A DNA stretch of 64,000 nucleotides from Chthonomonadales bacterium (GTDB lineage Bacteria > Armatimonadota > Chthonomonadetes > Chthonomonadales > CAJBBX01), in the NCBI GenBank assembly GCA_020849275.1, contig JADLGO010000018.1, positions 1 to 64,000 of the forward strand, in the 5' to 3' direction. Shown here in pieces: positions 53,501-61,027 of the stretch. The translations under genes and the position numbers were made by a program. Position 1 is the stretch's first letter; the number at the start of each line of letters is the position of its first letter. The notes under the pieces were generated by a model. That model did not search any database. It was not told the origin of the DNA and was given only the letters and a program-made list of their open reading frames with translations.

Positions 53501-53704
53501 GCGAGCCATGTCGGCCGGCCGGGCCCTCGCCAGCGGCGAGTCCCAGAACCAGAAGGCGAAGGGGGCGTAGCGCATGTCCGGCTGCCGGAAGCCGGCTCGC
53601 AGCGCCGCGAGCGTGATGGCGGGCCGCGCGCCGGGAGCCGGCCGCGGCGCGGCGCCGACGGGCGCCGCCAGCGCCGCGGCCAATACCAGCGCGAGAGCCC
53701 TCAC
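50519..53704 (-). CDS. Secreted glycoside hydrolase, GH106-like (alpha-L-rhamnosidase type)
   Basis: A 1061-residue exported enzyme. The signal peptide is residues 1-20. Early motifs FAFWFWDSPL, NPGYAHGRM and YCDEYWWPSGQAAGRV resemble those of GH106 rhamnosidases. Galactose-binding-like beta-sandwich segments lie at about 190-330 (DNQVVLRINGAEVARG) and at the C-terminus (AEVWVNGRRMGARLWPPY). The GTG start overlaps the upstream beta-helix gene stop (GTGA), so the two are made together. GH106 enzymes cut rhamnose from rhamnogalacturonan side chains; the exact linkage here is not known. Confidence 0.78.
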   Translation of the reverse strand: MRALALVLAAALAAPVGAAPRPAPGARPAITLAALRAGFRQPDMRYAPFAFWFWDSPLARARPADMAREMARQRLNPGYAHGRMAMTPGAASLPREEWLSPRWFSEFGAALGEASRAGAYLGYCDEYWWPSGQAAGRVAALHPELRALSVRARVLDVAGGERVGLPASLFTVAARHAAPFDTSRSDATALAPLGAWIWSASGAAESSRAWFRKTFTLEAGRPIVSARLRGTADNQVVLRINGAEVARGADWTRIQDADVRRLLRPGLNVVAVEAANLDGPAGMTASLRVRFADGRTLDIATGADWRASAAAAPRWEHPAFDDGAWQAAAVVGAAGGPPWRLNDEPARVPARIRSATLRVIGAGRSFAWRAPAGAWRVYSFTTYEHPGLDGGGVNYLDARLGSVFIGLAHEPYARRFGGQMGRRIPGVFVDNEGDYGWKLAWAPDLPAAYRRRTGRDLRQWLPLMLDEDAEGRWARARWDWFEAVSDLYSGRFLGGVSRWLAARGMYCVSNLWEETLMLQASAVGDFFKAQRAVTMPGTDCLGRKALEVHDFKESASVAEFEGRRLQTELMGVAGWDATPVLMKQAVNATTAWGVSHIVPHGIFMTRTFDGNPWPPDWFTENPYWPYLHLWTDFSRRACWVSSHGQAAPDVLLLNPMDSIWALMDESMLDAGYPGVPAGGARREELLRIDRVYSDAIAGLTAARVEYLIADRHYVRRMAVRGAALVLGDLRFRAVVLPPMRILPRDVAAKLVAFARAGGRVYALGDLPVGSTDEGMDDPAMRATMARLAALPSFVRCRALAEALAGPNALPRQARFLSGTFPMLQSHRRVDGCDLYWLANNTGESRSCRLAVRGARGACEVWDCESGAVRPIASRERGGGSEVSLRFGPVEGFWLVFDPSRRATTQAAARELVTVATEISGPWTWRVDAETQPPVPRRAAIPDALARREGLSLPLESWNRHGLERFTGYVDYTAEWTQPASRGGAMLDLGHVEHMAEVWVNGRRMGARLWPPYVFDMGAALRPGPNAVRVRVGNLMSNCMGQVREAGLFGPVVVRWEPDHGP

Positions 53705-55416
53705 GGCCGGGCCGGCGGCGCCGGCACCAGCTTCACGGCGTCGGCCAGCACGTTGCCGTTCGCCGCGTCGGTCAGCGTCACGCTGCCCGAGCGGCCGGCG
53801 GCGAAGCGAAACGCGCCGACCTCCACCCACCCGCCTCGCGGACGGCGCAGGTCGATCCGCACCGTTCGGCGGCCCTCGGCGGACGCTACCACCACCGGCG
53901 CGTTCGAGGCGTGGTCGTGGTTGACGTCCGGCCCCACGTAGACGTAGACGCGGTAGCGGCCCGCGCGCGGCACGGCCGGGCGGAACACAGCCGACGCCTG
54001 CCCGTCGCCGGGGCGGGCCCAGCGCGTGCCGCGGAAGTAGTTGCCGCCGCCCGGGGTGAGAAGCCATGTGCCCGTGAGGCGCACGGCCGGCGGGCCGTCT
54101 GCGTCGTCCACCACGTGGGCGCCGGGCTCCTCCTCCGGGCGCGGCTCCGGCCGCGCGGCGGAGTTGAGCCCGACCTGCAGGTCGGCGCGCGCCGAGTTCG
54201 AGAGGCGCAGCGGGCCGCCAAGCCGGTTCGCCACGAAGATGCCCGAGCGAGCCGCCCCCCGGAGGGCAAGTTGCGGCGCAGCCTTCACGAAGTTGCAGCC
54301 GTTCACCATCACGTTGCCGCCGAACGACTCGATGGCGGGCAGGCCTGCGCCGTGGCGGTCCCAGTCGACGAAGTTGCAGTTGTTGAAGCTCACCATGCCC
54401 GTGCCCGCGATGCGGGCGATCTGGTCCGACGGGCCCCAGAAGGCGCAGTTCTGGAACTGCACCACGCCCTCGTGGGTGCTCTTCACCACGATCTCCGTCG
54501 GACGCTCGCCCCCGAAGCTGACGAACTCGCCGTTGGTGATCAGCAGGCCGGGCGTCTGCGACGCCTCGACGAGCACAGCTATCTCCGTGGCGTCGGCCCC
54601 GATGCCCAGGAAGTTGCCGTTGGTCGGCCCGTCCGGCGAGCGCGTGAACCGGTATCCCACGCGATAGCCGAACACGAAGGTGTTCAGCACGTACTCCCAG
54701 TCGGTCCGGCCGAACACGAAGCTCTCGCCGTTCTTCCACAACCACTCGCGGATGCCGCTCTTCTCGTCCCAGTTCCAGAACGGCCAGAAGTGGACGTTCT
54801 CGATACGCCCCACGTCATAGCACTTGTCGATCCAGATCCCGCGGCGCAGCGGCTGCCCGTAGAGGTTGCGGATCATATGCCGGCCGGACGCTCGCGAGCC
54901 GAAGTCGACGCCCTGATAGGGGTTGACGAGCAGACAGTCCAGGATGCTGGAGTTGTCGCCTCCGCCAGCGGCGACACACCACGGATAGGGCACAATACGC
55001 GCCGGATCCTGGTTCGGGTAGAAGACGGTGATGCCCTTGAGGGTCGCATTCGCGCTGAGCGTGATGAAGGCCGGCCCGGCCTCCGACCCGGCGCCCTCGA
55101 CGGCCAGCAGCGTGCTGCCCTGGTGCTGCGTGAAGGCGGTCGGAATGCGCCACACGCCCTCCAGCGTCACGCCCGGCGGCACCACCAGGTGCGTCTTGAT
55201 CCGGTAGTTGCCCACCGGGACCGAGACCGTGCCGCCCACGGAGACCGCCCGCATCGCCGCGGCGAATGCCGCGGTGTCGTCGGTCATGCCGTCGCCGCGC
55301 GCGCCATAGTCGCGCACGCTCACCTGAGACGGTGGCTCCGCCGCGCGCGCCGCCGCGCAGAGCGCCAGCGCCGCACCGATCAGCAGCCAGCGCCGCGTCG
55401 CCTGCCTTGCCTTCAC
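53701..55416 (-). CDS. Secreted beta-helix protein (pectate lyase superfamily) with a golvesin-like C-terminal domain
   Basis: A 571-residue exported protein with a signal peptide at 1-25. Residues 30-430 form a pectate_lyase_3-type beta-helix (VSVRDYGARGDGMTDDTAAFAAAM is the standard opening). Residues about 450-571 look like the golvesin C-terminal-like domain (GRYRVYVYVGP, VRIDLRRPRGGWVEVG), often found on xanthan- or polysaccharide-lyase-related proteins. The GTG start at 55416 has GAGGAGG upstream. It is co-translated with the GH106-like enzyme. Confidence 0.82.
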   Translation of the reverse strand: MKARQATRRWLLIGAALALCAAARAAEPPSQVSVRDYGARGDGMTDDTAAFAAAMRAVSVGGTVSVPVGNYRIKTHLVVPPGVTLEGVWRIPTAFTQHQGSTLLAVEGAGSEAGPAFITLSANATLKGITVFYPNQDPARIVPYPWCVAAGGGDNSSILDCLLVNPYQGVDFGSRASGRHMIRNLYGQPLRRGIWIDKCYDVGRIENVHFWPFWNWDEKSGIREWLWKNGESFVFGRTDWEYVLNTFVFGYRVGYRFTRSPDGPTNGNFLGIGADATEIAVLVEASQTPGLLITNGEFVSFGGERPTEIVVKSTHEGVVQFQNCAFWGPSDQIARIAGTGMVSFNNCNFVDWDRHGAGLPAIESFGGNVMVNGCNFVKAAPQLALRGAARSGIFVANRLGGPLRLSNSARADLQVGLNSAARPEPRPEEEPGAHVVDDADGPPAVRLTGTWLLTPGGGNYFRGTRWARPGDGQASAVFRPAVPRAGRYRVYVYVGPDVNHDHASNAPVVVASAEGRRTVRIDLRRPRGGWVEVGAFRFAAGRSGSVTLTDAANGNVLADAVKLVPAPPARP

Positions 55417-55457
55417 CAGACCGCCTCCTCGTGTCGTCGCGGCGGCGCGCCGGCCGC

Positions 55458-56537
55458 CTACGGGTACCGCCCGAGCTCGCGCACCGCCTCCACCAGCGCC
55501 TCGACGTTCTCCCAGGGCACCTCCGGCCCGATCATCTGCGTTGGCGCGAGAAGCAGCCCTCCTCCGGCAGCGCCGGCCTCAAGGCGCTCGCGCACCTCGC
55601 GCCGCACGTCGTCCGGCGTGCCGCGGGTCAGGAGAGTGTGCGTCCCGATGCCGCCCCAGAACGCAAGCCGATCACCGTACCGATGCTTCAGGGCGGCCAG
55701 GTCCATGCAGTCGGGCTGCACCGGGTTCAGGATGTCCACGCCGGCCCCGATCAGGTCCGGAACGATCGCCGACATGTCGCCGTCGCCGTGGTAGAAGATC
55801 AGTATGTCCGACCGCGCCTCGCGCGCGGCCGCGATGACGCGCTCCAGCCGTGGCAGGATCCAGCGGCGCCAGAGAGCGACGCTCATCAGCAGGCCGCGCT
55901 GCGTGGCGACATCGTCGCCGGTGACCAGCACGTCGGCCCCGCACTCCGCGAACCGCCGCGCCTGCACCACGCGCCGGTCGACGATGCGCCCGAGCAGCAC
56001 CTCGGCGATCTCGGGTCGATCAACCAGGTCGATGAGAAGCTCCGCGGTCCCGCGCAGATACGCCGCCACCTCCAGGATGGTGCACGCCATGGAGGCGCAG
56101 ACGGCCAGGCCGCAGTCGTGGTACGCACAGACCTGCGCGGGGAGATGCTCGTAGCGGTAGACGGCGTCGATGTCGGGCAAAGGGTAGTCGCCCACCGCGC
56201 GGACGCTGTCGAGCGCGGCCATCGGGCTCGTGATACCGCTGAGGTGCCGGTGGCAGGGATCGGCGCGGTCGGGCAGTCGGTGCGCGATGCCCCATTCGTC
56301 GAGGACAGCGCCCGCGGGAAGCTCGGCGTGATAGGCGGTGCGGTCGACGTGGAGTCGCGTGGGAGCGAGGCCCACGCCACGCGCGTCCGTCTCGAAGTAC
56401 GCGAACGGATCGGTGACTCCGTAGCGCCTCCGGAAGTCGCGGAGGCTGGCCCGCGCGAAGCCGAAGGAAAAGTCGAAGGGAACCCGGTCCGGCTGCTGCC
56501 GCCTCATGGCGGCGACGACGCGTTCCCGTCCCGTCAC
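55458..56537 (-). CDS. Uroporphyrinogen decarboxylase family protein (likely methyltransferase-type)
   Basis: A 359-residue URO-D fold protein (MTGRERVVAAMRRQQPDRVPFDF opening, GITSPMAALD, GADVLVTGDDVATQ, FYHGDGDMSAIV). True HemE enzymes start differently and lie with heme genes. This subgroup is close to corrinoid:thiol methyltransferases and uncharacterised URO-D proteins of sugar-degrading bacteria. His and Asp near residues 250-265 could bind zinc. It overlaps the DUF1638 gene by 4 bases (GTGA), a pairing also seen with corrinoid methyltransferases. Confidence 0.8.
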   Translation of the reverse strand: MTGRERVVAAMRRQQPDRVPFDFSFGFARASLRDFRRRYGVTDPFAYFETDARGVGLAPTRLHVDRTAYHAELPAGAVLDEWGIAHRLPDRADPCHRHLSGITSPMAALDSVRAVGDYPLPDIDAVYRYEHLPAQVCAYHDCGLAVCASMACTILEVAAYLRGTAELLIDLVDRPEIAEVLLGRIVDRRVVQARRFAECGADVLVTGDDVATQRGLLMSVALWRRWILPRLERVIAAAREARSDILIFYHGDGDMSAIVPDLIGAGVDILNPVQPDCMDLAALKHRYGDRLAFWGGIGTHTLLTRGTPDDVRREVRERLEAGAAGGGLLLAPTQMIGPEVPWENVEALVEAVRELGRYP

Positions 56538-57283
56538 GTGCCGTTCTCCTCGGCGGCCACGATCTCCTCACCATACGAAGCAGCGATCCGGCTGCCGGGC
56601 GGCACCACCAGGAAGTCGCGCGCGTCCCATGGCCCGTCGACCAGTCGGCGGATCAGAGAGAGGTCGCCCTCCATCCGCTCGAACTTCCAGCCGCGCTCCG
56701 CGGCTTCCTGCCGAACCCTGGCCTCGATCTGCGCCTCCGGCCCCACGCCCATCGCGATGTAGGTGTACTGGCGATAGTTGCGGGTCGTGTCGCAGAGCGT
56801 CTCGTAGAGGTAGCGCGCGTTGTCCTCGCCATACTTGCGCGCAAGCTCCTCGTAGGTGCTGTCCATCCCCGTCCTGCGCTGAATGGAGAGCTGCGTGAGC
56901 TCGCCGGCATCGCGCCCCCGCTCCGACCACCCGGTTGTCTCGAAGTAGACGCCCGGGTTCTCGTGAAAGTAGCGCGCGTATCGGGCCCGGCTGCCCATGA
57001 AGAGGGTGATGCAGTCGTGCCCGCGCGGAAGGACGAGCGGAACGTCCCGCGCGGTCAGCCCGGCCAGGCCGTTGTTGCAGAGCGCGTAGCCGAGGAGCAC
57101 GGCCTCGTAGCGGGCGGCATCGACGGTGTCAACGAGCGCCTGGATCCGCTCGGACATCGGCGCAGCGCCGATGTCGTGCAGGCCCTTCGGCACGAACTGC
57201 GCGTCCACGGTGTTCGGCGAGCTCGCCACCACATGACACAACTCGCGGTACATGACCTCGCAGGCGATTAGCTTCAGACGCAT
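56534..57283 (-). CDS. DUF1638 family protein
   Basis: A 249-residue protein of DUF1638 type, with LKLIACEVMYREL, ALCNNGLAGL and LPRGHDCITLFMGSR. The family is found beside corrinoid-dependent methyltransferases and URO-D proteins in anaerobes and others, and its biochemical role is not established. The ATG at 57283 gives the family N-terminus. It sits 28 bases after mazG and overlaps the URO-D gene. Confidence 0.75.
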   Translation of the reverse strand: MRLKLIACEVMYRELCHVVASSPNTVDAQFVPKGLHDIGAAPMSERIQALVDTVDAARYEAVLLGYALCNNGLAGLTARDVPLVLPRGHDCITLFMGSRARYARYFHENPGVYFETTGWSERGRDAGELTQLSIQRRTGMDSTYEELARKYGEDNARYLYETLCDTTRNYRQYTYIAMGVGPEAQIEARVRQEAAERGWKFERMEGDLSLIRRLVDGPWDARDFLVVPPGSRIAASYGEEIVAAEENGT

Positions 57284-57311
57284 GGCGCCCCCCGTGCTCG
57301 GCCGCACCGGC

Positions 57312-58760
57312 TCACTGCGTGCGTTTGGCCTCGTCCCACAGCGCGTCGAGGTCGGCGAGGCTCATATCGGTCAGCGCGTGGCCCTGCTCGCGAGCGCGCG
57401 CCTCCACGTGGCGGAAGCGCGCCGAGAACCGCCGCACCATACCGCGCAGCGCCTCTTCGGGATCCACCTTCTGCCAGCGCGCCACGTTGACCAGCGTGAA
57501 GAGCAGGTCGCCGACCTCGGCGGCCACCGCGGCGCGGTCCCCCTGCGCCACGGCCTGTCGGAGCTCGTTCGTCTCCTCCTCCATCTTGGCCAGCACGTCC
57601 TCGAACCGCTCCCACTCAAAGCCAACCTTCACGGCGCGCTTGCTGATCTCCAGAGCGCGCACCAGCGCCGGCATGCCGGCCGGCACGCCGTCCAGCACCG
57701 ACTCGCGCCATCCCGCGCCCTTCTCCGCGCGCTTGATCTTCTCCCAGTTGCGCAGGACCTCGTCGGCGCCGGACACGCCGACGTCGCCGAAGACGTGCGG
57801 GTGTCGCCGCACCAGCTTCTCAACGATTCCGCCGATCACGTCGCGAGCGGTCCAGGTGCCTGCCTCGGCCTCGATCTGCGCGTGAAAGACGACCTGCAAA
57901 AGCACGTCGCCCAGCTCCTCGCGCAGCGCGTCCAGGTCATCCTCCTCGATCGCCTCGATGGCCTCGTAGCTCTCCTCCACCAGGTACCGCGTCAGCGTGC
58001 GGTGGTCCTGCTCGCGATCCCAGGGACACCCGCCCTCCCCCCGCAGGCGGGCCATGACCTTCACCAGGTCGTCGAAGCCCGGGCGGCGCCGCTCCGGTGG
58101 CAGGGCGGGCACGTAGACCGCAGTCAGGTGGTCCACCTCGACGCGATCCAGCCGGTGCAGCGCAACCGTTTGGACCGCCTCGGCCCCTCGGACTCCAGCC
58201 TGGCGCACGACCTGCACCTCCCAGTCGTCCGGGTACTCCTCCATCAGCGCCAGCTTGGCCGCCGAGGCGATGTCGCGGTCGTACACCTGGTAAAGGAGCG
58301 TGGGGAGGTCGGGGCGAGGCCGCATGGCCGGGAGCGCGAGCGCGTCGAGCACGAGCAGACCGTCGGCGACCACGACGCCGAGCGCGCCGAGCGCGGCCTC
58401 CAGAAAACTCGCCGATCCGGCAACACGCACGAGCACTCCGGCCGCTCGCGCACGAGCCAACAGGCGCCGCACGGACTCCTCGGCGACGAGCGGGTGCCCC
58501 GGGACGGCATAGGCGACATCGCCGCGAGCCGCCTCGGTGAGTAGCCGGTCCGCGATGGCGTCGTAGACGGCGTCGAAGGTCTCGGCGGACTCATAGAGGT
58601 CGTCGAAGGCCTCGAAGCCGATGTCGAGGCGCGCCAGGTCCAGCGCGGCTGGATGCCGGGCCGTGCGCAGAAACGGCCGGGTGGCCGCGCGCAGGGCGTC
58701 GCGCGCGGCCACCGACATCCCTTCACCGCCGTCCGGCCCAAGGCCGATCAGGGTGATCAT
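57312..58760 (-). CDS. mazG: MazG nucleoside triphosphate pyrophosphohydrolase with tetrapyrrole-methylase domain (YabN-like)
   Basis: A 482-residue two-domain protein. Residues 1-220 are a tetrapyrrole (corrin/porphyrin) methylase-type domain (ITLIGLGPDG, AVPGHPLVAEESV). Residues 235-482 are the MazG pair; the catalytic helix has GGCPWDREQDHRTL, EESYEAIEAIE and EELGDVLLQVVFHAQ, and the second half has the EVGDLLFTLVN repeat. It hydrolyses NTPs, clearing aberrant nucleotides. The same fusion occurs in Bacillus YabN. Confidence 0.93.
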   Translation of the reverse strand: MITLIGLGPDGGEGMSVAARDALRAATRPFLRTARHPAALDLARLDIGFEAFDDLYESAETFDAVYDAIADRLLTEAARGDVAYAVPGHPLVAEESVRRLLARARAAGVLVRVAGSASFLEAALGALGVVVADGLLVLDALALPAMRPRPDLPTLLYQVYDRDIASAAKLALMEEYPDDWEVQVVRQAGVRGAEAVQTVALHRLDRVEVDHLTAVYVPALPPERRRPGFDDLVKVMARLRGEGGCPWDREQDHRTLTRYLVEESYEAIEAIEEDDLDALREELGDVLLQVVFHAQIEAEAGTWTARDVIGGIVEKLVRRHPHVFGDVGVSGADEVLRNWEKIKRAEKGAGWRESVLDGVPAGMPALVRALEISKRAVKVGFEWERFEDVLAKMEEETNELRQAVAQGDRAAVAAEVGDLLFTLVNVARWQKVDPEEALRGMVRRFSARFRHVEARAREQGHALTDMSLADLDALWDEAKRTQ

Positions 58761-58802
58761 GTGCGTCGGTCCTCCCGGCGCACTTCGGCGACGGGCATGG
58801 GG

Positions 58803-59921
58803 CTACCCGCCCGGCGGCGCGGTCCGCGGGACGAGGGGCGTCGGCCCGGCGGGAGGCGGAGACCCGACGCCGGGGGCCGGTACGCCGCCGGGCGGTGCCG
58901 CGGGCGCTCCGGGCGCAGCCGGCTGCATCGCGGTCTTCAGCCGCTTGACGAGGTCCTGGTACTGCTTGAGATTCACCTGGATGTCGGCCCTGGCGGTGTA
59001 CTCGCGCACCTGGTCGGCCACGCGCTGCCCCGCGTTGGGATCCTTGTCCTGGAGCACCAGCGTCTCGACGAGTGGCCGTACCTCCTCCATGGGCGCGGTG
59101 CGGGGCGGCGTCTTCTCGACGAGTTGCGCCAGGAAGAAGTGCGGCGTGGCGCCCTCCACCGCAGGCTGGCCCGTGGGCGGCAGCGCGGCCTTCACCACCT
59201 TCTGCGTAAACTCGCCGGGCTTCAGGTTCCGCACGGCCGCCAGCAGGGCGGGCGGAAGCTGCAGGTCGTTGACGAAGCCGATGTCGCCACTGCGTTCTCG
59301 GGAGCGCGGGTCCTCAGACTTGGTGAGGGCGACGGTCTCGAAGGAGACGCCCTTCTTGAGGCTGTCGAGCGCCTCCTCCGCCTTGGCGCTGCTGACCGAC
59401 TCGAAGATGCGCAGGTGGTAGCGCTCGCGCTCCACCAGTCGCGACTTCACCTCATCGTACTTCTTCTGCAACTCCTGCGGGGTGATGTTGAGCGGCCCGA
59501 ACGCCATGCCGCGGAGGGCCACGTCGACGCGGGCCTCGCGCCGCATCTCCTCGTCGCTGCGGAAGGGATTGCGCGGCATCGAGCCGGGGATGTTGGGGTA
59601 CTTCTTTGCGAACTCGACGTAGGCGGTGACCTGCGCGTCGGTCGGCAGCGCCTTCTTGTCGGCCGCGAGCTGCATGATCAGCCTCTCGGTGATCATCGAC
59701 TGCAGCGCGTAGTCGCCAGCCCGGGCCGGGCCGCCCTGCTGCGCGGAATTGCCCAGGGAGAGCGCGTCCACCTGCTGAACGCGGCTGGTGAACTCCTCCT
59801 CGGTGATGGTGTCCTTGTTCACCCGCGCGGCGATCTTCTTGCCGCCTCCGCCGCAGCCGGCCAGCGCAACCATGCAGCCCAGGAACAGCCCGGCCGCCTC
59901 GAGAGCTCGAATCCGTTTCAA
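58803..59921 (-). CDS. PpiC-type peptidyl-prolyl isomerase lipoprotein
   Basis: A 372-residue lipoprotein foldase. The lipobox ALAGC is near residue 23. A SurA-like N-terminal domain (VNKDTITEEEFTSRVQQV) precedes the parvulin core at about 165-290 (YHLRIFESVSSAKAEEAL, GDIGFVNDLQLPPALLAAVRNLKPGEF). A Pro/Gly/Ala-rich tail of about 40 residues ends it. The TTG start at 59921 has AGGAGA 9 bases upstream. It probably helps folding of exported proteins, as does the foldase at 28805-29986. Confidence 0.87.
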   Translation of the reverse strand: MKRIRALEAAGLFLGCMVALAGCGGGGKKIAARVNKDTITEEEFTSRVQQVDALSLGNSAQQGGPARAGDYALQSMITERLIMQLAADKKALPTDAQVTAYVEFAKKYPNIPGSMPRNPFRSDEEMRREARVDVALRGMAFGPLNITPQELQKKYDEVKSRLVERERYHLRIFESVSSAKAEEALDSLKKGVSFETVALTKSEDPRSRERSGDIGFVNDLQLPPALLAAVRNLKPGEFTQKVVKAALPPTGQPAVEGATPHFFLAQLVEKTPPRTAPMEEVRPLVETLVLQDKDPNAGQRVADQVREYTARADIQVNLKQYQDLVKRLKTAMQPAAPGAPAAPPGGVPAPGVGSPPPAGPTPLVPRTAPPGG

Positions 59922-60014
59922 GTGCGGGATCTCCTGATGGAAGTCCGCGCCGCCGTGGCGGCGTGGCGTCGGGCGCGCTTGGCGCCCCCACTCCTTCTAC
60001 GCAGGGCGCGCCGC

Positions 60015-60503
60015 CTATGGCGACTGGCGCGCCCGCAGCCCGAGGATCAGCTCGACCTCGCCCTCGGAGATACCGGTCTGGCGCGCGATGGCGACCGCGT
60101 CCAGACCGTTGTCGGCCAGCGCGCTCACCTCGCGGTAGCGCGGGTCGGACGCCGGGACGGCCTCCGACTCGGCGGCTAGCGCGGCGGCGCGCGCCGAGGA
60201 GTCACGCCGCCGCGCGGCCGGGCGCGTCGCGCCTTTGCGCGTCTCCTCGATCCGGCGCTCCAGCGTGGCGATGAGCTCACGGGCCTCCAGAGAGCGAGCC
60301 TCGAGTTGCGCGGAGGTCTGCACCGACTCCAGCTTGAGCTGCTCGAGCAGCGCGGAGACGCTGGCCTGCAGAGCGCGCACCTCGGAAAGCACCGGCGCCT
60401 CGGCGGCGCGCGCGTTTAGCTCGGCGCGTGCCTGCTGGTAAAGAAGCCAGCCTGCCACCAGCAGCAGGATCTCGACCGCGAGAACCGCGATCCCCCAGTC
60501 CAT
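60015..60503 (-). CDS. Membrane coiled-coil protein, DUF6115-like
   Basis: A 162-residue protein: one N-terminal membrane helix (residues 4-22), a long coiled coil (25-90), a basic linker, and a C-terminal helix-turn-helix-like segment (SALADNGLDAVAIARQTGISEGEVELILGLR). This matches DUF6115/DUF2802-type proteins, often near flagellar genes in Firmicutes and relatives. No motility genes are beside it here, but a chemotaxis operon is at 22-27 kb. Confidence 0.78.
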   Translation of the reverse strand: MDWGIAVLAVEILLLVAGWLLYQQARAELNARAAEAPVLSEVRALQASVSALLEQLKLESVQTSAQLEARSLEARELIATLERRIEETRKGATRPAARRRDSSARAAALAAESEAVPASDPRYREVSALADNGLDAVAIARQTGISEGEVELILGLRARQSP

Positions 60504-60575
60504 TTGCGCACCCTCTCCGTTCGGCCGGGCGTGCGGCGAGTCCGGCCAGCGCGCGGGCCGCGCGGCGCGGGTTGC

Positions 60576-60848
60576 TCAGGCACGGATGTCCAGATGGGGC
60601 CCCGACGGAGCGGAGGAGGAGGATGCCGGCGGCGAGGCGTCGGTTGCCCGGCCCGGGTCGGCCGCGCAAGGAAGGGCAAGGTCCACGGGGTCGTGGACCG
60701 GAGGGCGAGCGCGCCGTCGCTTGCCGCCGCGGCGCGCCGGCTTCTCGCGCTGCCCGAACTCCCGGGTTTCCGCTTCCGGCTCGACACGCTGCACCTCGTC
60801 GCGCCCGGCGAGAGGGAGGATGCGCAGGTCGCCCGGCTGAATACCCAT
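60576..60848 (-). CDS. Small basic/disordered protein of unknown function
   Basis: A 90-residue protein starting MGIQPGDLRILPLAG with an AAGG-type ribosome binding site. The middle is charged and the second half Pro/Ser/Ala-rich, ending PHLDIRA. Small proteins ending in a (V/L)D(I/V)(R/K)(A/V) motif occur before DUF6115-type genes in some motile bacteria, so a motility link is possible but unproven. It is first in the minus operon driven by the promoter at 60909-60938. Confidence 0.55.
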   Translation of the reverse strand: MGIQPGDLRILPLAGRDEVQRVEPEAETREFGQREKPARRGGKRRRARPPVHDPVDLALPCAADPGRATDASPPASSSSAPSGPHLDIRA

Positions 60849-60908
60849 CGGTCCAGCCTTTCGAGCTGGTGGCGCGCCGCGTCGCGCGGGGCCCGCCCGC
60901 TCCAGCGC

Positions 60909-60938
60909 AGTATAACACACACGCCCGGCGAGCGTCAA
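60909..60938 (-). promoter_or_regulatory. Sigma-70 promoter of the DUF6115 operon
   Basis: On the minus strand TTGACG (60938-60933), an 18-base spacer and TATACT (60914-60909). It precedes the small protein gene by about 60 bases and is divergent from the yebC promoter 9 bases away. Confidence 0.68.
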
Positions 60939-60947
60939 CGCCGCCGT

Positions 60948-60977
60948 TTGACGCGCTAATCGCATGTATGTTACAAT
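60948..60977 (+). promoter_or_regulatory. Sigma-70 promoter of the YebC gene
   Basis: TTGACG at 60948-60953, an 18-base spacer and TACAAT at 60972-60977. The GTG start is 50 bases downstream. Confidence 0.7.
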
Positions 60978-61027
60978 GGCCGTTGCGCATGGGGCCCGTG
61001 GGAACCCGAGAAGGAGGTCGCCTGGTC

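Noticed and set aside
48025-53941. Long plus-strand open frames opposite the beta-helix, methyltransferase and GH106-like genes
   Set aside because: They are antisense to genes with signal peptides, ribosome binding sites and family motifs, and show only low-complexity composition.
55458-56537. Assignment as heme-pathway uroporphyrinogen decarboxylase (hemE)
   Set aside because: The N-terminal active-site pattern of HemE is not evident and no heme genes are nearby.
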